This document shows positions 15,498 through 23,100 of a stretch of 28,000 nt of DNA, one piece after another. The notes beneath the pieces are model-generated. The model worked only from the letters and a program-made list of their open reading frames with translations. It searched no databases and was not told where the DNA came from. How positions within the stretch are numbered: position 1 is the first letter of the stretch; the number at the start of each line of letters is the position of its first letter. A program made the position numbers and the translations under genes. Origin of the DNA: Clostridia bacterium (GTDB lineage Bacteria > Bacillota_A > Clostridia > Christensenellales > UBA1242); assembly GCA_017466005.1 (NCBI GenBank), contig JAFTUZ010000105.1, forward strand, positions 1-28,000, read 5' to 3'.

Positions 15498-15520
15498 AAA
15501 AAGCTCGGGTAGAGCTTTTT
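15498..15520. terminator. Terminator of the tandem-XRE gene
   Basis: AAAAAGCTC (15498-15506) pairs with GAGCTTTTT (15512-15520) around GGGTA. The minus-strand T-run (TTTTTATTTTTTT) is strong, and it lies just past the stop of the gene at 15530. It would also end plus-strand transcription from 15433. Confidence 0.8.
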
Positions 15521-15529
15521 AAAGTAGTG

Positions 15530-15955
15530 TTATTCTTCATATTCTAATAGTTCATCTATATAACACCTTAAATAGGTTGCTAAACTTATTAATTTATTTA
15601 AAGTGGGTTGTGTTCCGTTTTTCCATCTAGATAGGTTAGTTCTAGAAATTTCTAAATCTTTACATAATTTTACTTGTGATATTTTTGCTGATTGTAATAA
15701 TTTGTTTAATTTATTGTAAAAATTAAATTGGTTTATTTTGTACTTTTTAAAATTATTTTCTGTTGTATTTCCAATTATATAGTCTATAGACGTGTTTAAA
15801 TAATTTGCTATTTTTATAATACTGTTTAATGAAGGGGCTGTATCTTTAAAAATATAAAAAGTATTTTTACTAAGAATATTATTGTTTTCTAAATCTTTTA
15901 TAGTTTTGCCTTTTTCATTCATTACTTCTAAAATCAATTCACTAAAATTCAACAT
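15530..15955 (-). CDS. Regulator with two tandem XRE helix-turn-helix domains
   Basis: About 141 residues. Two Cro/C1-type domains stand in series: the first at about 5-62 (ELILEVMNEKGKTIKDLENN, FYIFKDTAPSLNSIIKIANY, TSIDYIIG), the second at about 77-138 (NKLNKLLQSAKISQVKLCKD, SRTNLSRWKNGTQPTLNKLI, YIDELLEYEE). The second is canonical; the first is more diverged in its recognition helix. Two ATG codons are adjacent; the second (15955) lies five bases from GGAG and is the better start. It is divergent from the SLOG-like gene at 16066, about 110 bases away, so it may control that gene. A covalent pair of domains suggests binding to two half-sites as a monomer. Confidence 0.85.
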   Translation of the reverse strand: MLNFSELILEVMNEKGKTIKDLENNNILSKNTFYIFKDTAPSLNSIIKIANYLNTSIDYIIGNTTENNFKKYKINQFNFYNKLNKLLQSAKISQVKLCKDLEISRTNLSRWKNGTQPTLNKLISLATYLRCYIDELLEYEE

Positions 15956-16012
15956 CATTACTCCAAAATGTTAAAACTTAGTTAAATTCTATATAAATTT
16001 AATTATATTTAC

Positions 16013-16042
16013 TTGATTTTAGATAAGTTGGTGCAATATAAT
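16013..16042 (+). promoter_or_regulatory. Promoter of the SLOG-like gene
   Basis: TTGATT (16013-16018), 18 bases, then a perfect TATAAT (16037-16042). It is followed by AAGGAGAT before the ATG at 16066. Confidence 0.7.
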
Positions 16043-16065
16043 ATTTAAATAAGGAGATAAAAATT

Positions 16066-16512
16066 ATGGAAAGAAAATCTTGTTGTTTGGCGGGTTATTG
16101 TAAAAATTATTCAAGTCTACACGAGTTAAAATTAAAGGTTATAGATAAGTTTGCCGAACTTGTTTTAAAAGGGTATAGTGTTTTTTATATATTAGATTAT
16201 GGTGTGTTTGATAAAGCGTGTATGCTGGCATTAGATAAAATAAAAAAAACTAATAACATAAAAATAGTAAGGGTTTTGGTGTCAAATGTTATTTGGCCAG
16301 AATATACCCAAACAGGGAAGTTGATTGACGAATATTATTGCCCTAATAGTTATTATGTAAGCTATTGCTCTGAAAGAACATATTATAGAAATATGTGGGT
16401 ATTAAATAATTCTGATGTTATTTTGTGTTATTTTGATGATTTTAGTAATGGATATTTTGATTTAATTATGACTGCTCGTGATGAACATAAACCTATAATA
16501 TACCTTAATTGA
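16066..16512 (+). CDS. Diverged SLOG-superfamily (YpsA/DUF1273-like) protein
   Basis: 148 residues, probably one Rossmann-like domain. It matches the YpsA/DUF1273 layout. A first strand with CCLAGYC (residues 6-12) stands where relatives have CCFTGHR. A helix is followed by GYSVFYILDYGVFDKACMLAL, where relatives have the GGA.GFD motif. Then come RTYYRNMWVLNNSDVILCYFDD (about 105-125), matching the conserved RN.WMVDNSD, and an A..E.KPIIYL ending. The nucleotide-contacting loops are thus altered while the fold seems kept. SLOG proteins bind nucleotide-derived ligands and include sensors in defence systems. Seven cysteines are unusual for so small a protein. Neighbours are two XRE regulators and a lipoprotein. 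Ribosome site AAGGAGAT is strong. Function unknown. Confidence 0.65.
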   Translation: MERKSCCLAGYCKNYSSLHELKLKVIDKFAELVLKGYSVFYILDYGVFDKACMLALDKIKKTNNIKIVRVLVSNVIWPEYTQTGKLIDEYYCPNSYYVSYCSERTYYRNMWVLNNSDVILCYFDDFSNGYFDLIMTARDEHKPIIYLN

Positions 16513-16541
16513 TTGCATAAATATTTTTGATATGTTAAAAT
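16513..16541 (+). promoter_or_regulatory. Promoter of the lipoprotein gene
   Basis: TTGCAT (16513-16518), 17 bases, then TAAAAT (16536-16541), immediately after the SLOG-like stop, so the lipoprotein gene has its own promoter. Confidence 0.65.
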
Positions 16542-16558
16542 ATTTGCAGAGGTAGATT

Positions 16559-17317
16559 ATGAAAATTTTTAATAAAGCGTTTGCAATTTTATTAATGGTT
16601 GTTTTTATTTTGCCATTTGCTGGTTGTACTACAAAACCTTTGGAAGCACAAAATATTTTAACAACAGCATGGAACAACACAATAGTTAATAAGGGTAACA
16701 TAGGTTACTTTATGTTGGTAACTTTTTATGAAGATGGTAAAAAATATACATATAAAGAACGCTATAGTGTTTATAAAAACAATTTAGGCGAAGTGGAAAA
16801 AGCAAAAGCTGTTCAGGAAAAAGTTTATGAAAACAATAGTTCTAACGATTATACCTATTATTTTAACAACAACGAAATAACACGTGAAACTATTTATAAA
16901 AATGGTAATGATAACCAGGTAGAAAATTATATTGCTAGTTGGGAAGATTATTTGAAACTTACAACACCGCACCCTTTTGTGGAACTTGATTTTGATAATA
17001 TAGTTAACTATGAATATAATAATAGTGTATTGTTGCTTGTTATTGTAACAGATACCATAGACCATTCGTTTAGTTATGCAGAAAATACCGAGCAAACAAT
17101 TACAGTTTTTGGCGAGCAGTTTACTATAAAAGATATTAATATTAATGTACGAACAGATGGCGATGAAGAAGATGTTAAGTTAGAGTATATAGAATTAAAT
17201 GCTCGTATGGCAACAACAGAAACTGAATTTAAAATAAGTTATTATTTAAGTAATTATGAAAATGACGATATGGATATACCAGAAAAAACCACTGCTCCTG
17301 TTGTTTATAACGAATAA
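16559..17317 (+). CDS. Hypothetical lipoprotein
   Basis: 252 residues. A type II signal is clear: MKIFNK, a hydrophobic stretch, then LPFAGC with lipidated Cys23, placing the protein on the outer face of the membrane. The mature part is rich in Tyr, Asn, Glu and Thr, with alternating strands (for example YFMLVTFYEDGKKYTYKERY, YTYYFNNNEITRETIYKNGN, ITVFGEQFTIKDININVRTD), suggesting a beta-rich fold resembling LolA-like or other ligand-carrier lipoproteins, but I find no diagnostic motif. The C-terminus is acidic (NDDMDIPEKTT). Ribosome site AGAGGT precedes ATG 16559. A strong terminator follows. Confidence 0.8.
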   Translation: MKIFNKAFAILLMVVFILPFAGCTTKPLEAQNILTTAWNNTIVNKGNIGYFMLVTFYEDGKKYTYKERYSVYKNNLGEVEKAKAVQEKVYENNSSNDYTYYFNNNEITRETIYKNGNDNQVENYIASWEDYLKLTTPHPFVELDFDNIVNYEYNNSVLLLVIVTDTIDHSFSYAENTEQTITVFGEQFTIKDININVRTDGDEEDVKLEYIELNARMATTETEFKISYYLSNYENDDMDIPEKTTAPVVYNE

Positions 17318-17320
17318 AAT

Positions 17321-17346
17321 AAAACCAAGCAATGCTTGGTTTTTTT
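17321..17346. terminator. Bidirectional terminator between lipoprotein and RNA gene
   Basis: A perfect 10-bp stem, AAAACCAAGC (17321-17330) with GCTTGGTTTT (17334-17343), loop AAT, T-run to 17346. On the minus strand it is followed by TTTATTTTATT-like sequence, so it also ends the RNA transcribed leftward from 17535. Confidence 0.9.
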
Positions 17347-17535
17347 ATTAGGAGGGATAATACATATTTAAACTGGTCTCTTATGTATGCTTTACCTTTT
17401 ATATAAACAACTTGCTCCCTTAAAAGCATGTTATCAATCGGGCAATGAGTTTAAAATGCAAAAGCCCTTTAGTTACCGACAATTCGCATCGTGGGCAACA
17501 GATTGCTCGATTGATATTGGGTTTGCATATTTTCT
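17321..17535 (-). ncRNA. Stand-alone structured non-coding RNA, family not recognised
   Basis: A self-contained RNA gene of about 215 nt on the minus strand, in 370 bases without a credible protein. It has a near-consensus promoter (17541-17569) and a terminator (17321-17346). Between them are three stems. Stem I is 14 pairs with one mismatch (17502-17515 with 17433-17446), enclosing about 55 bases with a GCCC/GGGC inner stem. Stem II is 8 pairs with one mismatch (17425-17432 with 17409-17416). Stem III is ATACATA/TATGTAT (17382-17388 with 17360-17366). A CCCTCC segment (complement of 17351-17356) precedes the terminator and could pair with Shine-Dalgarno sequences. Size allows 6S RNA, but I do not see its paired ends. 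No tRNA, tmRNA, SRP or RNase P signature. Confidence 0.6.
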
Positions 17536-17540
17536 ATTCT

Positions 17541-17569
17541 ATTTTAACTGTTTTTTAAAATTTAGTCAA
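17541..17569 (-). promoter_or_regulatory. Promoter of the non-coding RNA
   Basis: On the minus strand TTGACT (17564-17569), exactly 17 bases, then TAAAAT (17541-17546). The start should fall near 17534-17535. Confidence 0.75.
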
Positions 17570-17643
17570 TTATAAATACATATAAAAAAATAAAAATATT
17601 TTTTTAATTTAATAACCCAAAAATTAAAATTTAATAAAAAAAT

Positions 17644-17677
17644 CACACATAATTACATTTTTTTGTAGTTATGTGTG
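17644..17677 (-). terminator. Terminator of the aldehyde dehydrogenase gene
   Basis: A 14-pair stem with one G-U, CACACATAATTACA (17644-17657) with TGTAGTTATGTGTG (17664-17677), T6 loop. On the minus strand it is followed by GATTTTTTTA. It lies about 40 bases past the stop. Confidence 0.8.
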
Positions 17678-17716
17678 CATTTTTTGTGTGTTAAGTATAG
17701 TTTTTTTTAAATTTTT

Positions 17717-19084
17717 TTATTTCATAAATTTACGCACTAGTTTTTCTTTACCTTTAGTATATGGCTGATAACGCATTGGTAAATCTAACCAATATTTTTT
17801 GTTTACTATACTTTTTATATGTGAAAAAGTGTTAAACCCGTATTTACCGTGATAACTACCCATACCACTTTGGCCAACACCACCAAAGCCCATATTAGAT
17901 GTGGCAAGGTGAATAATAGTATCGTTTACGCAACCACCACCAAAAGGAACAGTGTGTAAATATTGTTTTATTACTTTTTTATTATTTGCAAAAATATAAA
18001 GTGCAAGTGGGTGAGAGTTTTGTTCTATAATTTGTATTGCTTGCTGGTGTGTTTCATAAATAAGCACTGGTAAAATAGGCCCAAAAATTTCTTCTTGCAT
18101 TACAGGGCTATTTAATGTTATGTCTAATAAAACAGTTGGTTCTATGCGTGCGTTGTTATCATTGTTTCCACCAATTAAAATTTTCTCGCCATTTATAAGA
18201 TTTTTTAAACGTTCAAAATGTTTTTCATTAATAATTTTACCATAGTCTGGATTTTCTAAAGGGTTTTTGCCAAACTGCTTAATAATTTCTTGTTTAAGAA
18301 TTGGCAAAAATTGTTCGGCAATATCTTTATGTAATAACAAATAATCCGGAGCAACACAAGTTTGCCCAAGGTTTAAAAATTTACCAAACACCAATCTTCT
18401 TGCAGATATTTCTAAATTAGCAGATTTATCTATAATACAAGGGCTTTTTCCGCCTAATTCTAATGTAACTGGTGTTATGTGTTGGGCTGCTTTTTCCAAC
18501 ACTAATTTACCAACATCTTTGCTTCCTGTAAAGAATATATAATCAAATTTTTGGTCTAAAAGTTCTTGGTTTACATCACGCCCGCCTTCTACTACGGCAA
18601 TATATTCGGGATTAAAATTATTTTCTATAATTTCTTTCATAATTTTGCTAGTATGTTTTGCGTAAGAGCCTGGTTTTAACACAACTGTATTACCTGCGGC
18701 AATAGCATCTACAAGTGGTTCAAACGCCAACATAAAAGGGTAGTTCCAAGGGCTTAATATAAGTACATTACCATAAGGTACTTTAATTTGAAAACTTTTA
18801 GAAGGGAATTGTGCTAATGGTGTACGTTTGGTTTTAGGTTTTGCTAGTTTTTTAATATGTTTTTTTAAGTAGCTAATTTCACTTAAAGTCATACCAACTT
18901 CGCACATATATCCTTCAAAAGCACTTTTGCCAAGGTCTTGCTTTAAGGCTTCCATTATTTTGGGTTCATATTGCTTTATTGCATTTTCTATGGTTTTTAA
19001 TGTTTGTAATCTGAAATTAATATCTAATGTTTTTCCTGATTTAAAAAATTGTTGTTGAAGTTCTATTATTTGTTTAATATCCAT
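17717..19084 (-). CDS. Aldehyde dehydrogenase (class 3-like, NAD(P)-dependent)
   Basis: 455 residues from ATG 19084, a typical length for the compact class 3 type of the superfamily. It oxidises aldehydes to carboxylic acids in the cytoplasm. Seen: cofactor-site motif ILSPWNYPFMLAFEPLVDAI, GNTVVLKPGSYAK, FTGSKDVGK, the general-base Glu209 in TLELGGKSPC, the nucleophile Cys243 in NLGQTCVAPD, and EEIFGPILPVL. The C-terminus (YHGKYGFNTFSHIKS, then a basic tail) is also class 3-like. The frame is open to 19153, but ATG 19084 has AAAGGAG upstream and gives the family's usual N-terminus; the extra stretch lies in a hairpin-rich leader. Promoter at 19227-19255. Substrate unknown. Confidence 0.93.
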   Translation of the reverse strand: MDIKQIIELQQQFFKSGKTLDINFRLQTLKTIENAIKQYEPKIMEALKQDLGKSAFEGYMCEVGMTLSEISYLKKHIKKLAKPKTKRTPLAQFPSKSFQIKVPYGNVLILSPWNYPFMLAFEPLVDAIAAGNTVVLKPGSYAKHTSKIMKEIIENNFNPEYIAVVEGGRDVNQELLDQKFDYIFFTGSKDVGKLVLEKAAQHITPVTLELGGKSPCIIDKSANLEISARRLVFGKFLNLGQTCVAPDYLLLHKDIAEQFLPILKQEIIKQFGKNPLENPDYGKIINEKHFERLKNLINGEKILIGGNNDNNARIEPTVLLDITLNSPVMQEEIFGPILPVLIYETHQQAIQIIEQNSHPLALYIFANNKKVIKQYLHTVPFGGGCVNDTIIHLATSNMGFGGVGQSGMGSYHGKYGFNTFSHIKSIVNKKYWLDLPMRYQPYTKGKEKLVRKFMK

Positions 19085-19098
19085 ATTTGCTCCTTTAC

Positions 19099-19183
19099 GG
19101 GCTTTACGCGCAAACTTTGTTTGCAACGCACGCACGTACGTGCGTTTTTGCAAAGCCTTTTGCTTTGCAAATGCATAAAGCCC
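19099..19183 (-). promoter_or_regulatory. Cloverleaf-like palindromic leader element
   Basis: An 8-bp closing stem, GGGCTTTA (19099-19106) with TAAAGCCC (19176-19183), encloses three hairpins: GCAAAC/GTTTGC (19110-19115, 19119-19124; 3-base loop), the perfect palindrome CGCACGTACGTGCG (19131-19144), and TTGCAAAG/CTTTGCAA (19148-19155, 19163-19170; 7-base loop). It lies in the 5' leader of the aldehyde dehydrogenase mRNA, two bases from the AAAGGA ribosome site. It is locally much richer in G+C than its surroundings. It may be a cis-regulatory RNA or a small mobile repeat. Confidence 0.6.
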
Positions 19184-19226
19184 AGTTTTATAGGTTAAAC
19201 TAATTTAATTAATTTAAACTTTAAGT

Positions 19227-19255
19227 AATATATCAAATTAAAAATGTATTGTCAA
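19227..19255 (-). promoter_or_regulatory. Promoter of the aldehyde dehydrogenase gene
   Basis: On the minus strand a perfect TTGACA (19250-19255), 17 bases, then TATATT (19227-19232). The start near 19220 gives a leader of about 136 nt that contains the whole cloverleaf element. Confidence 0.8.
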
Positions 19256-19309
19256 ACAAACAAAAACTACTAGTATGGTTTAAAGTTTTAAAATTGTTAG
19301 AATAATAAA

Positions 19310-19338
19310 AATAACTTTATCTATTTGATAAAGTTATT
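19310..19338 (-). terminator. Terminator of the XRE/zinc-ribbon gene
   Basis: A perfect 12-bp stem, AATAACTTTATC (19310-19321) with GATAAAGTTATT (19327-19338), loop TATTT, followed on the minus strand by TTTATTATT. It begins eight bases past the stop. Confidence 0.8.
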
Positions 19339-19346
19339 TGCTTAAT

Positions 19347-19952
19347 TTATTTTACAACTTTTTTATTCCAAGATTTTTGTTTGCAGTGTGGGCATTTTAA
19401 ATATCTTGTGCGGTTTATATGTGGTGCCCAAAATACTTGTTTGTAAGTTGGAATATATTTATGATTACATTTTTTGCAAACATAATAACCTGCAACTTGT
19501 TCTATTTTTAAGGCAAAACCTATACCAATCATTGCAACTACAGAACCAAATACTATAAGTACAATTTTTATCCAATTTTCCATTTCTATAAATTTGGCTA
19601 TAAGTGTTAATGAAAGTAAAATAGTTATGGATAAAAAACCTATAACAATTTCCATAGAAAGCAATCTTTTATCGCCATCTTCTTTTATTTTTTGTAAATC
19701 CAACAATTTTTCTTCTGCTTTGTTTATATAACTTTCATCAGAAAATCTTTCGCCATTTAATAATTCGTTTAAACTTATTTCAAAAATTTCACATAATTTA
19801 GGTAAGCTGTTTGTGTCGGGAATACCATGTCCGTTTTCCCATTTAGAAATAGTTTTTTCGCTAACAAAAAGTTTTTCGGCAAGTTTTGCTTGTGTTAATT
19901 TTTTTGCTTTGCGTTCGGCCATTATAAAGTTGCCTATTTTATTATAATCCAT
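19347..19952 (-). CDS. Membrane-bound XRE regulator with C-terminal zinc ribbon
   Basis: 201 residues in three parts. Residues 1-66 form a canonical XRE helix-turn-helix (FIMAERKAKKLTQAKLAEKL, VSEKTISKWENGHGIPDTNS, LCEIFEISLNELLNG). After a charged linker come two membrane helices, about 98-122 (SMEIVIGFLSITILLSLTLI) and 127-150 (WIKIVLIVFGSVVAMIGIGF). The C-terminus holds a zinc ribbon, Cys-x2-Cys in YVCKKCNHKY and Cys-x2-Cys in LKCPHCKQKS. XRE-plus-two-helix proteins are common in Bacillota. The zinc ribbon may sense metal, redox or a protein partner. The start is certain (AAAGGAGGTATAA before ATG 19952). It has its own terminator and may bind DNA at the membrane. Confidence 0.88.
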   Translation of the reverse strand: MDYNKIGNFIMAERKAKKLTQAKLAEKLFVSEKTISKWENGHGIPDTNSLPKLCEIFEISLNELLNGERFSDESYINKAEEKLLDLQKIKEDGDKRLLSMEIVIGFLSITILLSLTLIAKFIEMENWIKIVLIVFGSVVAMIGIGFALKIEQVAGYYVCKKCNHKYIPTYKQVFWAPHINRTRYLKCPHCKQKSWNKKVVK

Positions 19953-20066
19953 TTATACCTCCTTTATATGTAAAATTATAACATATTAAAACTAATAAGT
20001 TTATGTTAAAAAATAAAATAAACTCTACAAATATTCCGATTTACTAATTTTGGCATAAAATAATAT

Positions 20067-20104
20067 AAAAAAAGTTAAGAAAATTTAATTTTCTTAACTT
20101 TTTT
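20067..20104. terminator. Terminator of the giant surface-protein gene
   Basis: A 16-bp perfect A/T-rich stem (20068-20083 with 20089-20104, core AAGTTAAGAAAA), loop TTTAA, with T-runs on both strands. It lies 31 bases past the stop at 20135. Confidence 0.85.
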
Positions 20105-20134
20105 GTTTATTTCAAAAGTTTATATTCTTAAAGC

Positions 20135-23100
20135 CTATTTTTTGGATTTAGATTTTTTACCACGAATGTTACGTTGTTTTGTTCGTTTAGAGAATAAAAT
20201 TATAAATTCTATCATAATAGCAATAGCAACAAGAATTATTAATATCCACCACCAACTTATAGCAAGGAAGTCGTTTACAACTATTCTTATACCAATGGTA
20301 TATTCTGCTAATTGGTCGGTTGAAATTTCTAAATATCCATCACCAATTTCAAATGTTTGCATATTAAATGTTGTAGAGTCGTCGGTTTTGGTGTAAATAG
20401 ATAAGTTTTCTCGGTTAGGGTCGTTGTTAGTAATTCTTATTTTTATGTTACGGTTAAGTTCTATTTTATTACCGTTTGCATCAGTAAGGGTTACAATATA
20501 AATTGCATCTGGCACAACTTTTAACTCGCCAATATATTCTTTCATTTGAACGGCATCTGTTATTTTTGTAACTTGTAATATTGCGCCAACATCAAACCCT
20601 TCTGGGTCTATTGCTGTAACATTTTCGCTATATAATCTTATAAACTTAACATCAAATTCTACAAAGTTGTTATTTGTAAATACGTAGTTTGTAGAAGCAG
20701 GTAAAAGTGCACTTACTACATATCTTCCACCGCCTGTAATACTATCTACAATTTCTCCATTATGAGTATATTGTAGTGTAGCATCTATAGGATACCCGTC
20801 AATTTCACCATCTATAGTGTGTGAAACATAACGTTTAGTGTCGGATTCTAGTAAATTTTGATAGTTAGCAAATGTTATACTAATTTCTCTTGGTTGAACA
20901 GTGATAGGAATATCAATTGTTAAACCAACGCACGAAATTGTCATTTTAGTTATTTTTGTATTTAACCAAGTGTTGTCTTTAATTTCGTAAGTGCTTATTG
21001 GTTCAATTTTTCCATTGTTGTAAATAGCATTTAACGATAAACCTTCATCTTCAAAATATTCAAATGCTAAATATGTTGTTTTTAAAGGTTGTGTTACAAC
21101 TTCTACATCAATAATTCTTACTTCTTGGGCAATTAATCTTATTGTACCGTTAAGGCTGTAATAGTTGTTTTGATTTTCAGGAATAAATAACCATTCATAT
21201 GCTTTTGTTCCTGCTACAAGAACAGTTTCTAGTAGGGTAATAGTTCCTGGTGTATCTCCTTCACTTAATTTAAGCAACGGAGCAGCATCGCCGGCAAATA
21301 GGGTTTTACCATCGTAATAAGGATTAACAGTAGGAGTAATTTTTGTAATGTTAAATGTTCTTTCAATAAAGCCTGTGTAGTTGTTTACACCAGCAATTGT
21401 TATTACAACCAAACCAACGTCGGTATTATTTGCACCATAAGAAACGGTGTAGTCACCTGAAATCTCTTCAGTTTGTTCTGCAAGTGTTATAACATTTATT
21501 CCCATGGTTTGATAGATATCAAATTTTTGTGTAATTGGTTGGCCAGTGTAACTGAAATCTCTAATTGTATTAGATACATAAATATCTGGATCGCTTAAAG
21601 ATTTAGGAGCAATAACAAAGTCTTTGCTAATAGTACCTGTATAGTTAATACCAGCAGTTACTTTTACGCTAATGGTTCCTGCATTAACAAAGTCAATTGT
21701 TCTTTCGCCGTTACGCATATATTCTATGCGGTAATATTGTTGGTCAACAAGATGGGCGCCACAATAAACATCAACTTTTTGAATGTAAGAAAGTTTTTCC
21801 ATCATATCGTACATTGCGGTACTAACAGGTAGTACAACGTCGGTAATTTCTAGCGGTAAAATATCAAATATAATAGTTCTTGAGCCTATGTAGTTACCTT
21901 TACCTGTAATAACAATACTTGCAAGGCCTTTACTTGCACCTATGTTGTTAAAGTATGCAGCAGTATAGTCGGTGTTAAGTTCAAGCATAGTACCTTCACG
22001 TATTAAAACAAGTTCTGGTTCTACTGGGCTTCCTGAATAGTAGTATTCCATAAGTTCGGAAACTTCAACTTCGGAAATAGGGCAAGGAACAATACTAAAT
22101 TTATAAGTAGCTGTTCCTTTATAGTTACCAATTCCTGTAACAGTAAAGCTTGCGTTGTTACTAACGGCAATATTGTTTGCATAACTAACTTCAAAGTCGG
22201 TAGAATCAAACAAATTATCGTTTAAATAACTTAATGCAAATTCTGGGTGAATTTCGGCATTTGTAAATGGTTGGTCTGGAATTGGGTTAGGGTTTATAAA
22301 CAAGTTAATGCTTGGAATACCATCTGTTCCTAAAGTTCTTGGAATAATATTAAAGTTAATATTCATAGCCCCAATATAGTTATGAGAACCTGTAACAATA
22401 ATGGTTGCAATTCCTGCGTTTGTGTTGTTTATATATGATATTGTATAGTCTTTATCTACACCTTCTTGAAGTGTGTAATTTCCATCTTGAAGTATAAGTT
22501 GTGGTGTAAGAGCAGTTCCATTGTATTCTACATCTGCAATAGGCAATGCAAGACCTACATGTAAACTTTTACTTACAATTTCAAACTTAACTTGCTTGCT
22601 TCCGGTAAAGTTGTTATTTTTTTCTGGGTTAGCACTAATTGTTACCGAAGCATCTGGACCTTTATTAACATTGTTTTCATAAACAATATCAAAGTTAGAA
22701 TTATTTAAAGTAAATTCGTGGAATTCCAAGTAAACAGGTGGTTCTATAGGTGAACCAGTATATGAATAGTCAAATCCGTTTTCAAATGTAACGTTTATAT
22801 AACTATTTATGTCGGCTTGTAAAATATTATATTTTACTTCGTTAGCGGTATATACACCAGTAAAGTTTCCTATACCTTCAATAGTTAAAACAATTTCGTT
22901 AGCACTTGTAATATCGTCTGGATATTTTACTATAAATCCTACATTAATTTGTGGTGTAAACACATCAAACCTTGCAACAGGTATAAGTGCTTGTTCTTTA
23001 CCGTTGTAAACAGTATCTTTAATTGGTTCAAATTCCATTTCGTTTACATCGGCAGGGTTTATTGTAAATGGAACAAGAACAACACCAGTATAACCACCTT

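Noticed and set aside
17387..17575. A 62-codon plus-strand reading frame in the gap before the aldehyde dehydrogenase
   Set aside because: No ribosome site, and odd composition with runs of aromatic residues. It lies antisense to the structured RNA whose promoter and terminator explain the region better.
19085..19153. 23-residue N-terminal extension of the aldehyde dehydrogenase
   Set aside because: It is translated from the hairpin-rich leader (Arg/Lys-rich, no family match). ATG 19084 has AAAGGAG in place.
19099..19183. Integron attC site or insertion-sequence end
   Set aside because: No GTTRRRY/RYYYAAC core sites, no transposase or integrase nearby, and no target-site duplication that I can identify.
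20103..20396. 97-codon plus-strand frame opposite the 3' end of the giant gene, and other plus-strand frames across 22800-27433
   Set aside because: They lie antisense to a continuous repeat-encoding frame with clear protein periodicity. They are shadows without ribosome sites.
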